64,000 bases of DNA, taken from NCBI GenBank assembly GCA_024180945.1, contig JAKSGN010000038.1:496001-560000 (forward strand). Direction: 5' to 3'. The notes beneath the pieces are model-generated. The model was given only the letters and a program-made list of their open reading frames with translations, had not been told where the DNA came from and did no database searches. Both the position numbers and the translations under genes were made by a program. The DNA comes from Macrophomina tecta. Its lineage: Eukaryota > Ascomycota > Dothideomycetes > Botryosphaeriales > Botryosphaeriaceae. Below are positions 1 through 11,989 of the stretch, one piece after another. Numbering within the stretch: position 1 is the stretch's first letter; each line of letters opens with the position of its first letter.

Positions 1-492
1 TAACTAAAAAATAACCCCTATTCTAACCTTAATCTTAAGACTCTACGTAGACCCTATACGGGCTTATCTAGAATCTTTAAGCTACTATATAGCGCCTCGA
101 ACTCAGCTAATAGGAGTAATCTAAATAAATAGCTCGCCTAATCTAAAACCTAATTCCTACGACTACCTATCTGATATAGACCCTAATAACTAACTAGAAA
201 GTTACGTAAGGACCCGCCTTAAATTCTAAACCTATAGATCTAGTCACACCTCTAGCCTTTAAACTAAAAATTAAGGCCCTAGATATATTTAATAGGGCTA
301 GAGAGTAACTAGATAAATTTCTATAATAAATCTAAACGTATTTTTATATATATCGAACCTTCTTTTAAGATAATATCTAGAAGGTACTATTCGCTAGCTT
401 CTATCTAAGAAGTAATACCGCTAAATAGTTTAAACTATACTAGATTAACTAGGACGGCGCTAAGCCATATAAAAAAACTAAAGAAATTATTA
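1..492 (+). pseudogene. G384 copy 1 gag, 5' part (broken)
   Basis: The first part of a degraded Gypsy gag (capsid-like) frame, matching 56640-57120 of the other copy. Around 300-480 the translation, ignoring stops, resembles the conserved block of retrotransposon Gag, with a FASSYLRGN-like segment at the site equivalent to 57010-57050. The stops are TAG/TAA at Gln-like positions. The frame is cut at 492 by the Pogo-like element and resumes at 2348. Bases 1 to about 240 are probably the untranslated leader or the start of gag; I cannot place the initiation codon. Confidence 0.7.
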
Positions 493-546
493 ACGTGTTT
501 CACCACCGAGCCGTCCAAACCACCGAGCCGTCCACTTCCTCACCAA
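493..546 (+). repeat. Left terminal inverted repeat of the Pogo-like element
   Basis: 54 bp, an exact reverse complement of 2292-2345. Inside it a 16-bp unit (ACCACCGAGCCGTCCA) occurs twice, at 502-517 and 519-534, a likely double transposase-binding site (inference). Confidence 0.95.
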
Positions 547-573
547 AAACGCATCGGATGAAAACTCAACACG

Positions 574-2223
574 ATGCATCACCACAACGCTATGAAATCA
601 TCCCAGAAAACTCAGTATATTAACCTTGCTATCCAATCTATTGATACCCACGCGTCGCACAGCGAAAGAGCTACCTGTCGCGAGTACCTTGCTCCCCGAT
701 CAACCGTACGCGACCGACGCGCAGGTGCCATACCACGCGTAGAAGCTGTGCCTAACGGCAAGAAGCTTACCAAACATGAAGAAGGCGCGATTGTCGAGCG
801 TATACTGGACCTGGATTCGAGAGGGTTTCCGCCCTCCAAGGATATACTACGTGATATGGCCAACAAATTGCTGGCAGAGCGCGACGGGGGTACCGTGGGC
901 AAGAACTAGCCAGACAGGTTCATCAGCCGCAGAGATGAGCTCAAAACGTGCTGGACTCGCGCGTACGATCGCCAGCGAGCCTTAAACGAGGACCCAGTGG
1001 TTATCGAGCGGTAGTTCGACCTCGTTCGCTCTGTGAAGGAGAAGTACGGTATCCTAGACGAGGATACGTACAACTTTGATGAAACTGGCTTTATGATGGG
1101 CGTAATAGGCTCTCTGCTAGTTATTACAGGCTCTGAAAGGCGCGGAAAACGAAAATTTATCTAGCCAGGCAATCGCGAGTGGACTTTAGTTATTAACGCG
1201 ATTAGCGCGCTCGGTTGGACGATCCCACCCTTTACGATCTTCGCCGGCAAGAACCACATTAACACTTGGTACGAAGACACCTCTGGCATGGAGGACTGGG
1301 TTGTTGCTGTCAGCGCCAACGGCTGGACGATAAATGAGCTTGGAGTGAAGTGGTTAGAGCACTTTAACGCGCATATAAAGTCGCGTACTGTGGGGGTGTA
1401 CCGGCTGCTCATAATCGACGGCCACGAGAGCTATAACTTAATTGAGTTCTAGGATCTGTGCAAGGAGGAGAAGATTATTACCGTCTGTATGCCGTCGCAT
1501 TCGTCGCACCTCCTGCAGCCGCTTGATGTGGGCATTTTCTCGCCGTTAAAGCGGGCGTACCGCTCTTAGATCTCAGGCTTGGCGCGCTTGATGGCCACAA
1601 AAATCGACAAACCAGCCTTTATACAGGCGTACAAGGCGGCTTATTACAAGGTGTTCACAAAGGAGAATATCTGTGCAAGCTTCCGAGGAGCTGGCTTGGT
1701 GCCGCTCGACCCGCAGGTTGTGTTATCGAAGGTTGATGTCAGGCTTCGTACGCCTACACCGCCTGCACCAGAGGCTGTCCCATGGGAATCCAAAACGCCC
1801 AGCAATATGCGCGAATTAGAGGCCCAATCAAGGCTACTTTATCAGCAGATAAGGCAGTATTGCAGCTCCTCACCTACAGAGGCGCGTGGATCGCTTCAAT
1901 CGCTCGTAAAAGGCGCGTCATTCATGGTGCACTCTGCTGTGTTAGTACGCGACGAACTCTCTGCCCTTCAAAGGGCCACAGAGGCCGCAAACAAGAAGAA
2001 ACAGCGTAAAAGAAAGTACGTACAGAATCGGGGCACGCTAACAATGGTAGACGGCGGTCAGCTATCTAATCCTCAGGGCGCTGGGGGGGCAGAGGGCAGC
2101 GAACAGCCCTCTAAGAAGGCTCGCGCAGAGGGCGCGCAGGGGGCTCAACGGCGCTGTGGGAACTGCGGCAAGACCGGGCACAACAGACGGACTTGTACAG
2201 AGGAGGTAACAGGTACTGAGTAA
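574..2223 (+). pseudogene. Pogo-like transposase with C-terminal zinc knuckle, five in-frame TAG stops
   Basis: One continuous frame of 549 codons plus TAA, without a frameshift. Residues about 7-110 look like the psq and CENP-B type helix-turn-helix DNA-binding region. The catalytic core follows: DETGF with Asp169, the IDGHES motif with Asp282, and the SHLLQPLDVG motif with Asp318, giving a DD35D triad typical of Fot/pogo enzymes. Residues 528-541 form a CCHC knuckle, C-X2-C-X4-H-X4-C. Stops lie at codons 112, 147, 197, 293 and 332; all are TAG and all fit CAG or TGG hit by one C-to-T or G-to-A change. Met at 574 is the first in frame; Met at 592 is also possible. The enzyme would cut and paste the element at TA sites; this copy cannot. 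Confidence 0.95.
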
Positions 2224-2291
2224 TCTAGGATCGCTACTAGTTTATTGAAATTTTTGTGTTGTGTTGAATAACTTGAGTTCAAAGTGTGATG

Positions 2292-2345
2292 TTGGTGAGG
2301 AAGTGGACGGCTCGGTGGTTTGGACGGCTCGGTGGTGAAACACGT
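2292..2345 (-). repeat. Right terminal inverted repeat of the Pogo-like element
   Basis: Exact 54-bp reverse complement of the left repeat. The TA at 2346-2347 is the right copy of the target duplication. No difference separates the two ends, which argues for a fairly recent insertion. Confidence 0.95.
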
Positions 2346-2347
2346 TA

Positions 2348-2870
2348 ATAGTTTTAAAAAATTTACTAAGGCACTATATACTATATTTAATAATAAGAAT
2401 TACTACTAAGATACTACCTATTAAATCTACCACCTAAAATAAACTAAATTAGCTATCGACTATACTACCTAGTTTTAACTATATATCTTACGCCTTAAAT
2501 AGGATAACGAGGTCTTACGTATACTCTACTATAAGAAACTTAAGAACTATATTAAGAATAAATTTGCCTATACTAAGCTATTTACTACGTACTAGAAAAT
2601 AGTATATACTATAATCTAGATTAACTTATATATATATAATCGCTTTTAGGAGATAGAAAAATTTTCTAGAAATACTACTAATACCGCCTAACCCTATAAT
2701 AGTCTACTATTAGGAGACCCTATAGACCTAAATACTAAGTAATAAAAAACCCCCTAGCTAGCGCTAAAAGAAGAATAATACTAATATAAAAAAAGTCTTT
2801 ACTTCTACTATAAAAAGTATAGATATATTAGTAGAAACTATCTAGATAAGTAAACTAGTAACTAGCAGAC
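2348..2870 (+). pseudogene. G384 copy 1 gag, 3' part with erased zinc knuckle
   Basis: Continuation of gag after the Pogo-like insert, collinear with 57121-57660. At about 2793-2850 the frame reads LYFYYKKYRYISRNYLDK. Its spacing fits a Gag CCHC knuckle in which the three Cys and the His have all become Tyr, the outcome expected when TGY and CAY codons lose G or C to RIP. Several TAA/TAG stops interrupt the frame. The product would be the nucleocapsid end of Gag, which binds RNA in the particle. Confidence 0.75.
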
Positions 2871-2949
2871 TAATAATAAAAGAACTACCTCGGCTACTAA
2901 AGAATAACCTAGAACTTTTAATTATAATACTCTCTACTAGTCTATCTAT

Positions 2950-5172
2950 AGTATTAAAGTCTACTTATTAAGGCTTAACCTTAGAATAATCGCTAAAAGG
3001 TTTATTATACTATATATAAAAAGCTAAAACTTAAGAAAAGAAGAAGAAGAAAAAAAAAAGGTAAAGTCTATTTAAATATATAAATTAGATAAAGTTACGT
3101 AATACTTATACCTATATAGATATAAGTCTATTTATTAGTTATAGCTAAGATTTCTCTAAGGCTTTCTTTATTACTAGGCTTTTAGACTATAACACTACCT
3201 AACTTACTAAGAAGCTAAGAATATTAGCGGGTACTATCTAAAAAACTAGAAATGCTTACTAAACTAGGACTATAGTAGGTAAGCCCCCTACTCTATAAGA
3301 CTATAGTAGTATTAACTAAAAATACTATAGAATATCTACTAGAGAATAAAGAGAACTTTATAAAATATAAAAACTACTAAATTATTATAATAAAGATTAA
3401 TAAATACTAAGCGCTTATTCTTATTAACTTAGTATTATAAGAGAATTACGTCTTAAACTAATTTATAAAAAAAGCTAATCTAAAGCTCTAAGAAAAGAAC
3501 TAACTCTATTAGCTAAAAATAATTAATAGATTATCTAGCTTCTTTAGAAATAAAAAGATAATTATTAAAACTCTAAAACTAATTCTTAAATATAAAGACT
3601 ATAGAGAATATATTTATCTAGACGTTATTAAGATTTTAAGTATAATATTATTCTCGGCATTCCTTAGTAAAAGAAATAGAAAGTATAATATAATTAAAAT
3701 AATAAAGAAATTATTCTTAAGTCTAGAAAACAAAATTAAAAAAAACTAGAATAGAAACTATATACTATAGCTAAATCTATTATTTACGTAAGTCTAATCT
3801 TAAAAGCTATACTAGAAAGAATATAAAAGAAGAGATAAGTAATTAGAATAATATAGTATCGCTCTACTACTATAAATAAAGAATAAATCTAATAGATTAG
3901 TACTACTAAATAAGAAGAACTAGACTACCTAATATCTATAAAAAGAAATAACTCTACTAGAATATATAAATAGTACCTTAATAGCATTTTTAAGAAATAC
4001 TACCAGTTTAAGAAGATTTTTAGAGAAAAAATTAAAGATGCGCTACTAAAATACTAACTATAGAACTACGAGATTAATCTAAAACTAAATACTAAATCTT
4101 AATTTAGGCTATTATACCTAATATTAGAAAAAGAATTATAAGTAATAAAAGAATACCTAGATCTATTACTAAAGAAAGAATATATTTAATTCTTCTAGTC
4201 TTTAGTAGAATTATTTATTCTCTTTATACTAAAACTAAAAGATAAGTTATATCTTTACGTAGATTATAGATCTTTAAATAATATTACTATTAAAAACTGC
4301 TATCCTCTACTCTATATTAATAAACTAAGAAATTATCTCTTAGAAGTATAATTCTTTACTAAACTAGACCTATAAAATAAATACTACCTTATTTAAATTA
4401 AAGAAGAATATAAATAGAAAACTATATTTTAAACCTAATATAACCTATATAAATATTTAATAATACTCTTTAGACTTACTAATACCTCTATTATATTCTA
4501 AGCCCTTATTAACTACATTTTACGAGAATATCTAGATAGATTCTATATAGCTTACCTTAACGATATCTTAATTTACTTAGAAACCCTAGAAGAATATAAG
4601 AAATATATATCTAAGGTTCTCTAGAAACTACTCGAATATAGCCTCTTAGTTAAACTAAAAAAATATATCTTTTATACCTAGAAGGTTAAATTCTTAGGCT
4701 TTATTATTAAACTAAAAAAAGTAGTTATAGACCTAAGAAAGATAGAAGATATTCTAAAATAGCCTAAACTAAGAAATATTAAAAAAGTATAAGTCTTTTT
4801 AGAATTTACTAACTTCTATAAGTAGTTTATTAAATAATACTTTTATATAGCTAAACCACTAATCTAACTTACTTAAAAAGATACCTTATTTACCTAGAAA
4901 GAACTATATTAGGCTCTAACCGCCCCTAAGTATTAAAGAACTCGACGTACTATAAAAAAAATAAATACTAGTAGCTATTATAAGACTAGAAAGCTCTATT
5001 AATAATAATAAGCCCCTGAGAGCTCTAATACCTAAATAAAAACCTAAAGACGATGAGAAACTATAAGACGAAGAACTTATACCTATACTAAAAGAAACTA
5101 TAAACGAAGTAGTAAATAAAAAAAAGATAATATTATTATTTAAAAATAAATTATCTAAAGAAAATATAATAA
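2950..5172 (+). pseudogene. G384 copy 1 pol, protease and RT; RNase H deleted
   Basis: Collinear with 57715-60215 of the other copy. The retroviral-type aspartic protease region is at about 3400-3670 and the reverse transcriptase at about 4140-4870. Two structural differences from copy 2 are visible. Copy 1 carries about 225 bp more in the gag-protease spacer (about 2970-3195). It also lacks about 511 bp that hold RNase H; the junction is at the TATA of 4905-4908. The G778 element enters at 5173, inside the N-terminal part of integrase. Stops are numerous, so nothing functional is made. Confidence 0.8.
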
Positions 5173-5950
5173 TATTATAAATCCTAGAGAATAAGGGCTT
5201 TATAACCCCATAGATAGAAAGCCCGCACGGAAAAAGATACCGCAGAGGCTAAGAACCTATAAGAATAGTAGAGCTATAATATTAGCGCGCTTATATAGGA
5301 AAAATAGCCTTAAGAAAGAACGGCACGTATAAGCCTAAATAAAGTAGTAATAAAAGCCCGTACGAAAACAACGCCTACGCGGCGTAGTAAGACTATAAAA
5401 ATACTAACTAGATTAAACTCCCATAGGGAAAGAATACCTATAAGGAAGAAATTACGAATCTTAAAAGCTAACTTTAGACTAGAAAAATAAATAAAATAAA
5501 GTTAATTAACTTATATGGTCTAAGAGATAATAGTCTAGCGGTATAATACTCTTTTAACTCGTATAGAAGTCGGATTCTAGGAAATAGACTTTAGCGCCTA
5601 GGTTACATAGAATCTATAGGGCCCACCTAGATTAATCTAATCTAAGGTTAATAATCTAATATTATTAATCTAGCTGCTTTAATCTAGCTATATCTGTCTA
5701 GATTATTATAATTTTTCTATAGTATATAGATATACTCTTTAGATAGTACTTTAACCTTTATAGTTAACTTAAAGTTCTAATATAATTCTATTAGAGATAA
5801 TAAGCCTAACGCGTACTACGTACTAATATATTATATAATTACTACTATTATTCTAATTCTTTACTCTTCTCTTATTCTTTAAGGTAAACCCTTTAGCTAT
5901 CTAACCCTACTAGGTAATTTTAAAGCCTAGTAGAAGAGGCCACTATTATA
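5173..5950 (+). repeat. 5' LTR of G778 copy 1 (778 bp)
   Basis: Starts TATTATAAATCC and ends CACTATTATA; less mutated copies show TGTTACGAACC and CCGTTATA, so the original termini were probably TG...CA. A tRNA-like pair of boxes lies at 5531-5541 and 5568-5578 (see findings). An inverted repeat around CCTAGTAG closes the 3' end of the LTR. The sequence after it (CTTTAACTATTATTC) has no TGG start and matches no tRNA 3' end that I recognise. Confidence 0.95.
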
Positions 5951-6239
5951 CTTTAACTATTATTCTTATAAGAGAAGGTAGTTCCGAGAAAAGAAATATT
6001 TAATAATAAGATAGTATTACCTAATACTTAACGCTAACTAAGTAATATAATAAATAATATTAATATAAATAATAATAGTTCTCTATAGCTAACTATAGCT
6101 AACCTCTTTTAGGTTATTTAAGATATATAAGGCTAGATCGGGAAACTATATAGATAACTCTAGAAGTAGACTAACGAGAATATCTAGCTCTATTAATAAA
6201 TAGGCGAACTTCGTAACTAAGTTATTCTAATAACCTCTA

Positions 6240-7130
6240 TTCTAGTACTCATTTATACTCTAGTATTAATAATAACTTAACCTTCTAATAAAAGCACAAA
6301 GATAGCTAAGCTAAATCTATTCTATAGTAATTAAAAGAAGCTCTAGATCTTTTTCTTATAACTTAATCTATATATCTTTTTTAACTCTAAAGACTTCTCT
6401 ACTAATGATAAAAAGATAATATTCGTAGCTACCTACCTTCGCGATATTACGATATAGTAGTTCGAGCCCTACCTTAGAGACCGAATAGAGAAAGAACTAG
6501 AAGTATATAAAGAGAATACTAAGAAAGTCTTTAGTAGCTATAAGTACTTTATAACTTAAATTAAGTAAAGCTTTAGCGACCTTAATGAGGTTAATAAGAC
6601 CCGATAAGCCATTATAAATATCTACTAGAAGACCTTAGTAGCGGACTATACTATAGAATTCTAAAAGGCCGTAGTATATCTAGATAACTAGTCTAACCGC
6701 GCCCTTATAGACTACTACTACCGAGGACTTAAGAAAAGAATTAAGGACTAACTTATAATATAAGACGATTTTAAAACCCTAGACGAGCTTATTAAGCTAG
6801 CTATTAAATACGATAACCGCCTCTTTAAGCACTAATCCGAGAAGTATAAAATAAACTATAAAGCTAATATTTTACGCCTAGCGCACCCTAGATATACTTA
6901 GAGAGAAAAAGATACTATAGAGCTAAATAATATTAACTACTAAAACGACCTACCTAAAAGAAATAACTACTATAGAGAAAAGAATAACGGCTATAAGAAA
7001 AAATAATATAAAGAATAAACTCTAGAGTAAAAATAAAGATTTAAAAAAGAACTATACATCTACTATAGTAAGACTTAGAAAAAAACACACTACTATCTTA
7101 AGAAGAATAAATAAGTCTTAGCTATAATAT
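6240..7130 (+). pseudogene. G778 copy 1 gag
   Basis: Degraded Gag frame. Around 6270-6840 the translation contains VATYLRDI, FEPYLRDRIEKE, VVYLDNQSN-like and YYRGLKKRIKD segments, the usual order in fungal Gypsy Gag. It continues to a basic tail and a CCHC knuckle at about 7050-7099, in which the Cys codons now read as Tyr (LYIYYSKT, then THYYLKK) while the His remains. Stops are TAG/TAA at Gln-like positions. Gag would form the virus-like particle in the cytoplasm. The start codon cannot be placed. Confidence 0.8.
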
Positions 7131-7959
7131 AAGAATTAGAAAGCTAAGAAGTCTCTATAGTTACTAAGTAAGAAAACTCCTTTACTAAATTTAATAAGTA
7201 ATGCGAAAAAAGCTAGAGCCCTAAGTATTAGAGACTTAGCTAGATAGCCTACTATAATAATAACTATACTACTTATTAGAGTGATAAGGACGCTATAGGC
7301 TAGTATCCTAAGAAGCTATAATATATTAATACGACTCTAAGAATAGAGAAAGAGCTTATTAAAGCCTTTTCTAATAATAAGAACCTAGTTAATAGTAATA
7401 CGGGGAAACTATATAATAGTATTCTAGAGTTAAGCACGACTGATAATAAGTAATAGTAGAATAAAGCTATATTTATAAGAATAACTAAATATCTAACCCG
7501 ATACAAAGAGATACGCCGCGTTACTAATAGCCTAGAGCCTACGGTTACCTAAATTCTAGGCCCTATAATTAACCTCGGGACGTAGTAATATAAGGTATAG
7601 TAAGAAAAGATATATATACGCGTATAATAAGACGACACCTAGAATCCCTAAAAAGAATTACTACTTAAAATAGCTAATAAACTCGTATCTTAGCTAAAGA
7701 ATAAGGTATAGAAGATATAATAATGGTAAGACCTATAATACCTCTATAATATAGCCTATACCCTCTATTAGTACAGTATAGTAACTAGAAATAGGGGCAC
7801 CTTATAATAGATATTCTATAAAAAATACGATATGTCTATCTTTTAGTATTAGGTTCGAAACGGATAGATCTACTAGAGATAACTAATTAAATATAGTAGA
7901 TAGATATAATAGAAAGATACCCTAGTTCTAGTTAAGAAATAGAATAAATATATCTATTA

Positions 7960-10900
7960 TAAAATAACAGAACGATCTATATTAAAAAACTAGACGGCTT
8001 TTCTAGATAAAAATCCTAGAAGGGGCTGTTAAATAGATTTCTTAACTAGATTATACGTATAATAAACGGAATTATATCTACCGGATTAAACTTATACTAA
8101 CTTTTATATATCCTAGTTATATTCTATAGGAAAAACGTAATAGCTATAATTAATAATAACGTATAAGGCATATTCATCGACCCTAAGTTTATTATTAAGA
8201 ACTAACTATTCTAGTAAGCTAAAAATTACTCTTATTAACTAAGTACGGTAGACGGCTTCCTAGTAAAATATAAAAATAGCTAGATATAAATTAAGATAGA
8301 GAAAGCACCCCTTACTATTAATAATTACTAAGAACGAATTAATCTCGACGTAATAATAATTCCTAGATATAATATTATTCTAGAAATATCATAGCTAAAA
8401 ACTTATAAGCTATATATTAGCTAGAGAACTAAGACTATTATATTTTCTAACGAATACTATAGACGCTACCTCGTAACGGTAAGAAGAAGCTAATAAAGCT
8501 AGAAAAAAATACTAGAGCCTAAAAGTAAGAGCGAAACCTCTAAGCTAAGATAATAGAATAATAACGTACCCATAGATATTAAGATAATTAGCTATCGAGC
8601 GCTAAAACTTATAATAAGATAAGAAGAAAAAGCCTATATAAGTTATATAAAACCTAGTAAGAATACTAAGTAAAAGACTCTTACCTATATAATACGAGCC
8701 CTTACGGATAAGAATAAAAATAGCCTAAAGCTAGTTAAAGAAGACTATTTCTAGAGGCTTAATAGATAGTATAGCTACCCGAATAAAGTAGATACTAGTC
8801 CCCTCGGATATAAGAGCTATAATAATAAAGATATTTTAATAGCCGAGGTTAGCATAGACCTTAGTAGAATTATAAGGCCTACTAAGAATAAATTAGTATC
8901 TATACTAGAATTAAAGATAGTTTTATAGAAGTTCTAGAATATACTAAGAATATTCTAAGAAAGAGGTAAGAAATAACTACTAAAGTATTAGCTATAGAAT
9001 TATAAGATATTTCTACTTTTAGGAATATAATCTATTTTTAAGCCTATTTACTCCTTATCTAAGATAGAGGCTAAAGTACTACGGGAATATATTAATAAAA
9101 ACCTAGAATAAGAATATATACGACTCTTATAGTCGCTAGTAGAATATTCTATTCTATTTATTCTAAAAAAGAATAGTAAGCTCCGCCTCTATATTAACTA
9201 CTAATAACTAAACGATATTATAGTTAAAAACTAATACCTATTACCTCGTATTAACGAATTATAGAATAAGCTTTGTAACGCTAAGTTTTTTATAAAACTA
9301 GACCTTCGAGAAGATTACTACCTAGTTTATATTAAAAAAGATAAAGAATAAAAGACGGTATTTTAAACGCGATTTAGATATTATAAGTATATGGTAATAT
9401 CTTTCAGGCTTACTAATATACTAGCTACCTTCTAGAGTTTAGTTAATAATACTCTACGTTCATATTTAGATATATTCGCCTTAGCTTACCTAGATAATAT
9501 CCTAATATACTCGGAGATACTCGAGAAATATACTAAGTACGTAAGAAAAGTTCTAAAGGCCTTAGACGAACAAAATCTCTAAGTAGCCCTAAAAAAAAGC
9601 GAATAGTATATATAAAGAATAGAATACCTAGGGTTTATTATTACTCTAGGGTATATCGGTATAGACGATAAGAAACTAGATGCGATTAGAAACTAGCTAA
9701 TATTATAAACTATTAAAGAATTATAGTTCTTTCTTAGATTTATTAACTTTTATTAAAAGTTTATTATAAACTATACTAAAATAGCGGTACCTGTAACTAA
9801 TATTACTAAAAAGAAATATAGATTTATATAGAGAGAAAGATAATAACGAGCGTTTAACTTACTAAAGTAGATATTTATAGAAGTACCGGTTCTAGGGCTC
9901 TATAACCTAGATCTATCGATTACGGTAGAGACTAACGCTTCGAACTACGCTATAGAAGCCGTACTTAGTTAGCTAGATAAAGAAGATAGACTATATTTTA
10001 TTATCTACTACTTAAGAAAAATAATACCTACTAAAAAGAACTACGATATCTATAATAAAGAACTTTTAGCTATAGTTATAGCTTTTAAAGAATAGAGATA
10101 CTACCTTAAAGGTGCTAAGTACTAGATTATAGTTTACTATAACTATAAGAACCTCTTATACTTTACTACTACTAAAGAATTAAACTATTAATAGATTTAA
10201 TAGGCTAAAGAGCTAGCATTCTATAATATAAAGATTACCTATAGAAAGAAATCTAAGAATATACGCGTAGATATACTAAGTAGACGAGCTAATTATATTA
10301 AAAGAAAACTAGGTTCGTAACCTATAATTTTTAATATATAGAAGAACGGGTCTTTTATACCCGCTAGCCGTAGCTGCTAGATTATAGCTATTTATAGCCT
10401 AGGATAAACGTAGCTTAAGAAAGAACTAGATAACTTACTTATTCTAGTTAAACTATTCGCCCTAGTAATACGCCTCGAAGGTAATAAATAGAAGTAGAAA
10501 ATCTAAGAAGCCTATATAGATAATGTAATGACTTAAGAAATTAAAGAACTCGATAATAATTCCCGAGTAACTAGAAATATAGATAGTATAATTCTATTTT
10601 TAGAATTAGTCTACGTTCCGGTTAAACTACGGAAAGAGCTTATAAAAGATATATATAAAGCCCTAGTATATAATTATTAAGAAATAGATAAAATAATAAA
10701 GTAAATTATAAGAAGCTACTACTTTCTAGAACTAAGAAAAACTATCTAACGAATAATCTTATAATATAACCTTTATATTAGAAGTAAGGCCGCGAGGTAC
10801 GTACTCTATAAACTACTTTAGCTACTATTAGTACTAAAATATTCTTAGTAATCTATCTTACTAGACTTTATTATAGATCTATTTAAGTTAGAAGAACTAC

Positions 10901-11930
10901 TTACTAAGATTAAGTATAACTTAATCCTAGTTATTATTAATAGAATAATAAAGTATATATATTATCTACTATACCTTAAGATAGTAAATGCGGAAGAACT
11001 CGCCTATATATTTCTTAAAATAATTCTCGGTAACTACGAACTACTAAAAGAGCTCGTATTAGATAGAGACCGGCTATTTATATTTTAATTCTAGTAGACT
11101 CTTACCCGCTAGCTTAGAGCTAAGTATAAGCTCTTAACTATAGTATATCCTTAAATAGATAAATAGATAGAATGAACAAATTAGACGCTAGAATAGTATT
11201 TACGCTACTATCTTAACTATATATAAGATAACTAGGTAGAGCTACTACCGCTCGTATAGTTCGCGTATAATAGCTTAAAAGCGTTAGCTATATAAGAATC
11301 CCCGTTCTACGCTAACTATAGTTATAAGCCTATAGCTTATAAAGAGCTAATACTAAGCGAATTTCTAGCCTAAAAAAGAATTCTTAAAGTAGACTAGCTA
11401 AAGATACTTTATAAATAATTATATCTAGACCTCGAATTCGTAGCCCTATAAATAGGTAAATATTATAATAGACGGTACTAGAAGATACTAAAGCTAAAGA
11501 GAAGAGATAAAGTTTACCTTCTTAGAAAAAATATTAAAATAAAACAGCCGAATAATAAATTAGACTTTAAGAAAATCGAACCGTTTAAAATTAAAAAATA
11601 GATTAGAAAGATTAATTTCCACCTTAAATTACTAAATACTATATAAATATATTCTATATTTTACGTCTTACTTCTCGAACCAGCACTAGAAAATGCTATA
11701 ATATTATGCTAAATAAAAGAAATGCTACTAGAAAATCTAAATACTAATAAAAATATAGATTAGAACATAGAATAAGTTCTAGATAGCGGTTATATTAACG
11801 GTTAGTTTAGATACCTTCTTAAGTAGAAAAAAGACTAGAATAATACCTAAAAACTACTAGAATTCTACGACTATTAAGAACTTATTAATAAGTTCTATCG
11901 TCGAAACCTAGATTGACTAACACCGCCGAC
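7960..11930 (+). pseudogene. G778 copy 1 pol: protease, RT, RNase H, integrase, chromodomain
   Basis: Protease about 8080-8470 (ends with an IILEIS segment typical of the family). RT about 9040-9560, with KLRLYINY, FIKLDLRE and AYLDNILIYSE; the catalytic YLDD is YLDN at 9486-9497. RNase H about 9900-10310 (VETNASNYA, KELLAIVIAF). Integrase about 10560-11500, with a core reading LDFIIDLF and LPLVQFAYN. Chromodomain about 11740-11930, with VLDSGYINGQFRYLLK and ending in RRNLD. The chromodomain places the element among chromoviruses, which target marked chromatin. Dozens of stops make it inactive. The part between gag and protease (7130-7960) is a spacer with no recognised domain. Confidence 0.88.
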
Positions 11931-11989
11931 TTATTATACACGAAGGACCTAAAATTAAACTTAGAAAACGAAAATAACTACGCCTAATT

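Larger units (their letters stand above)
493..2345 (+). mobile_element. Pogo/Fot-like DNA transposon, 1853 bp
   Basis: A Tc1/mariner-superfamily element of the pogo type. It has perfect 54-bp terminal inverted repeats beginning ACGTGTTTCACC and is flanked by a TA duplication (491-492 and 2346-2347). The intact target can be read in the second G384 copy near 57115, where the sequence runs through without an insert, so both ends are exact. The element is much more GC-rich than its host and keeps many CA and TG dinucleotides, so it met less RIP than the surrounding G384. It encodes one transposase frame, now closed by five TAG codons. Confidence 0.95.

Noticed and set aside
612..902. Open frame of 96 codons on the minus strand
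   Set aside because: It lies opposite the Pogo-like transposase and has no recognisable content; likewise the minus frame at 1161-1412 and the plus frames at 776-985 and 1782-2009.
7300..7506. Open frame of 68 codons, minus strand
   Set aside because: It is antisense to the gag-protease spacer of G778 copy 1. The similar plus frame at 25830-26072 exists only because copy 2 is inverted. The hydrophobic look follows from the TA-rich composition. Unlike the pol-LTR antisense frame, I see no second family with it.
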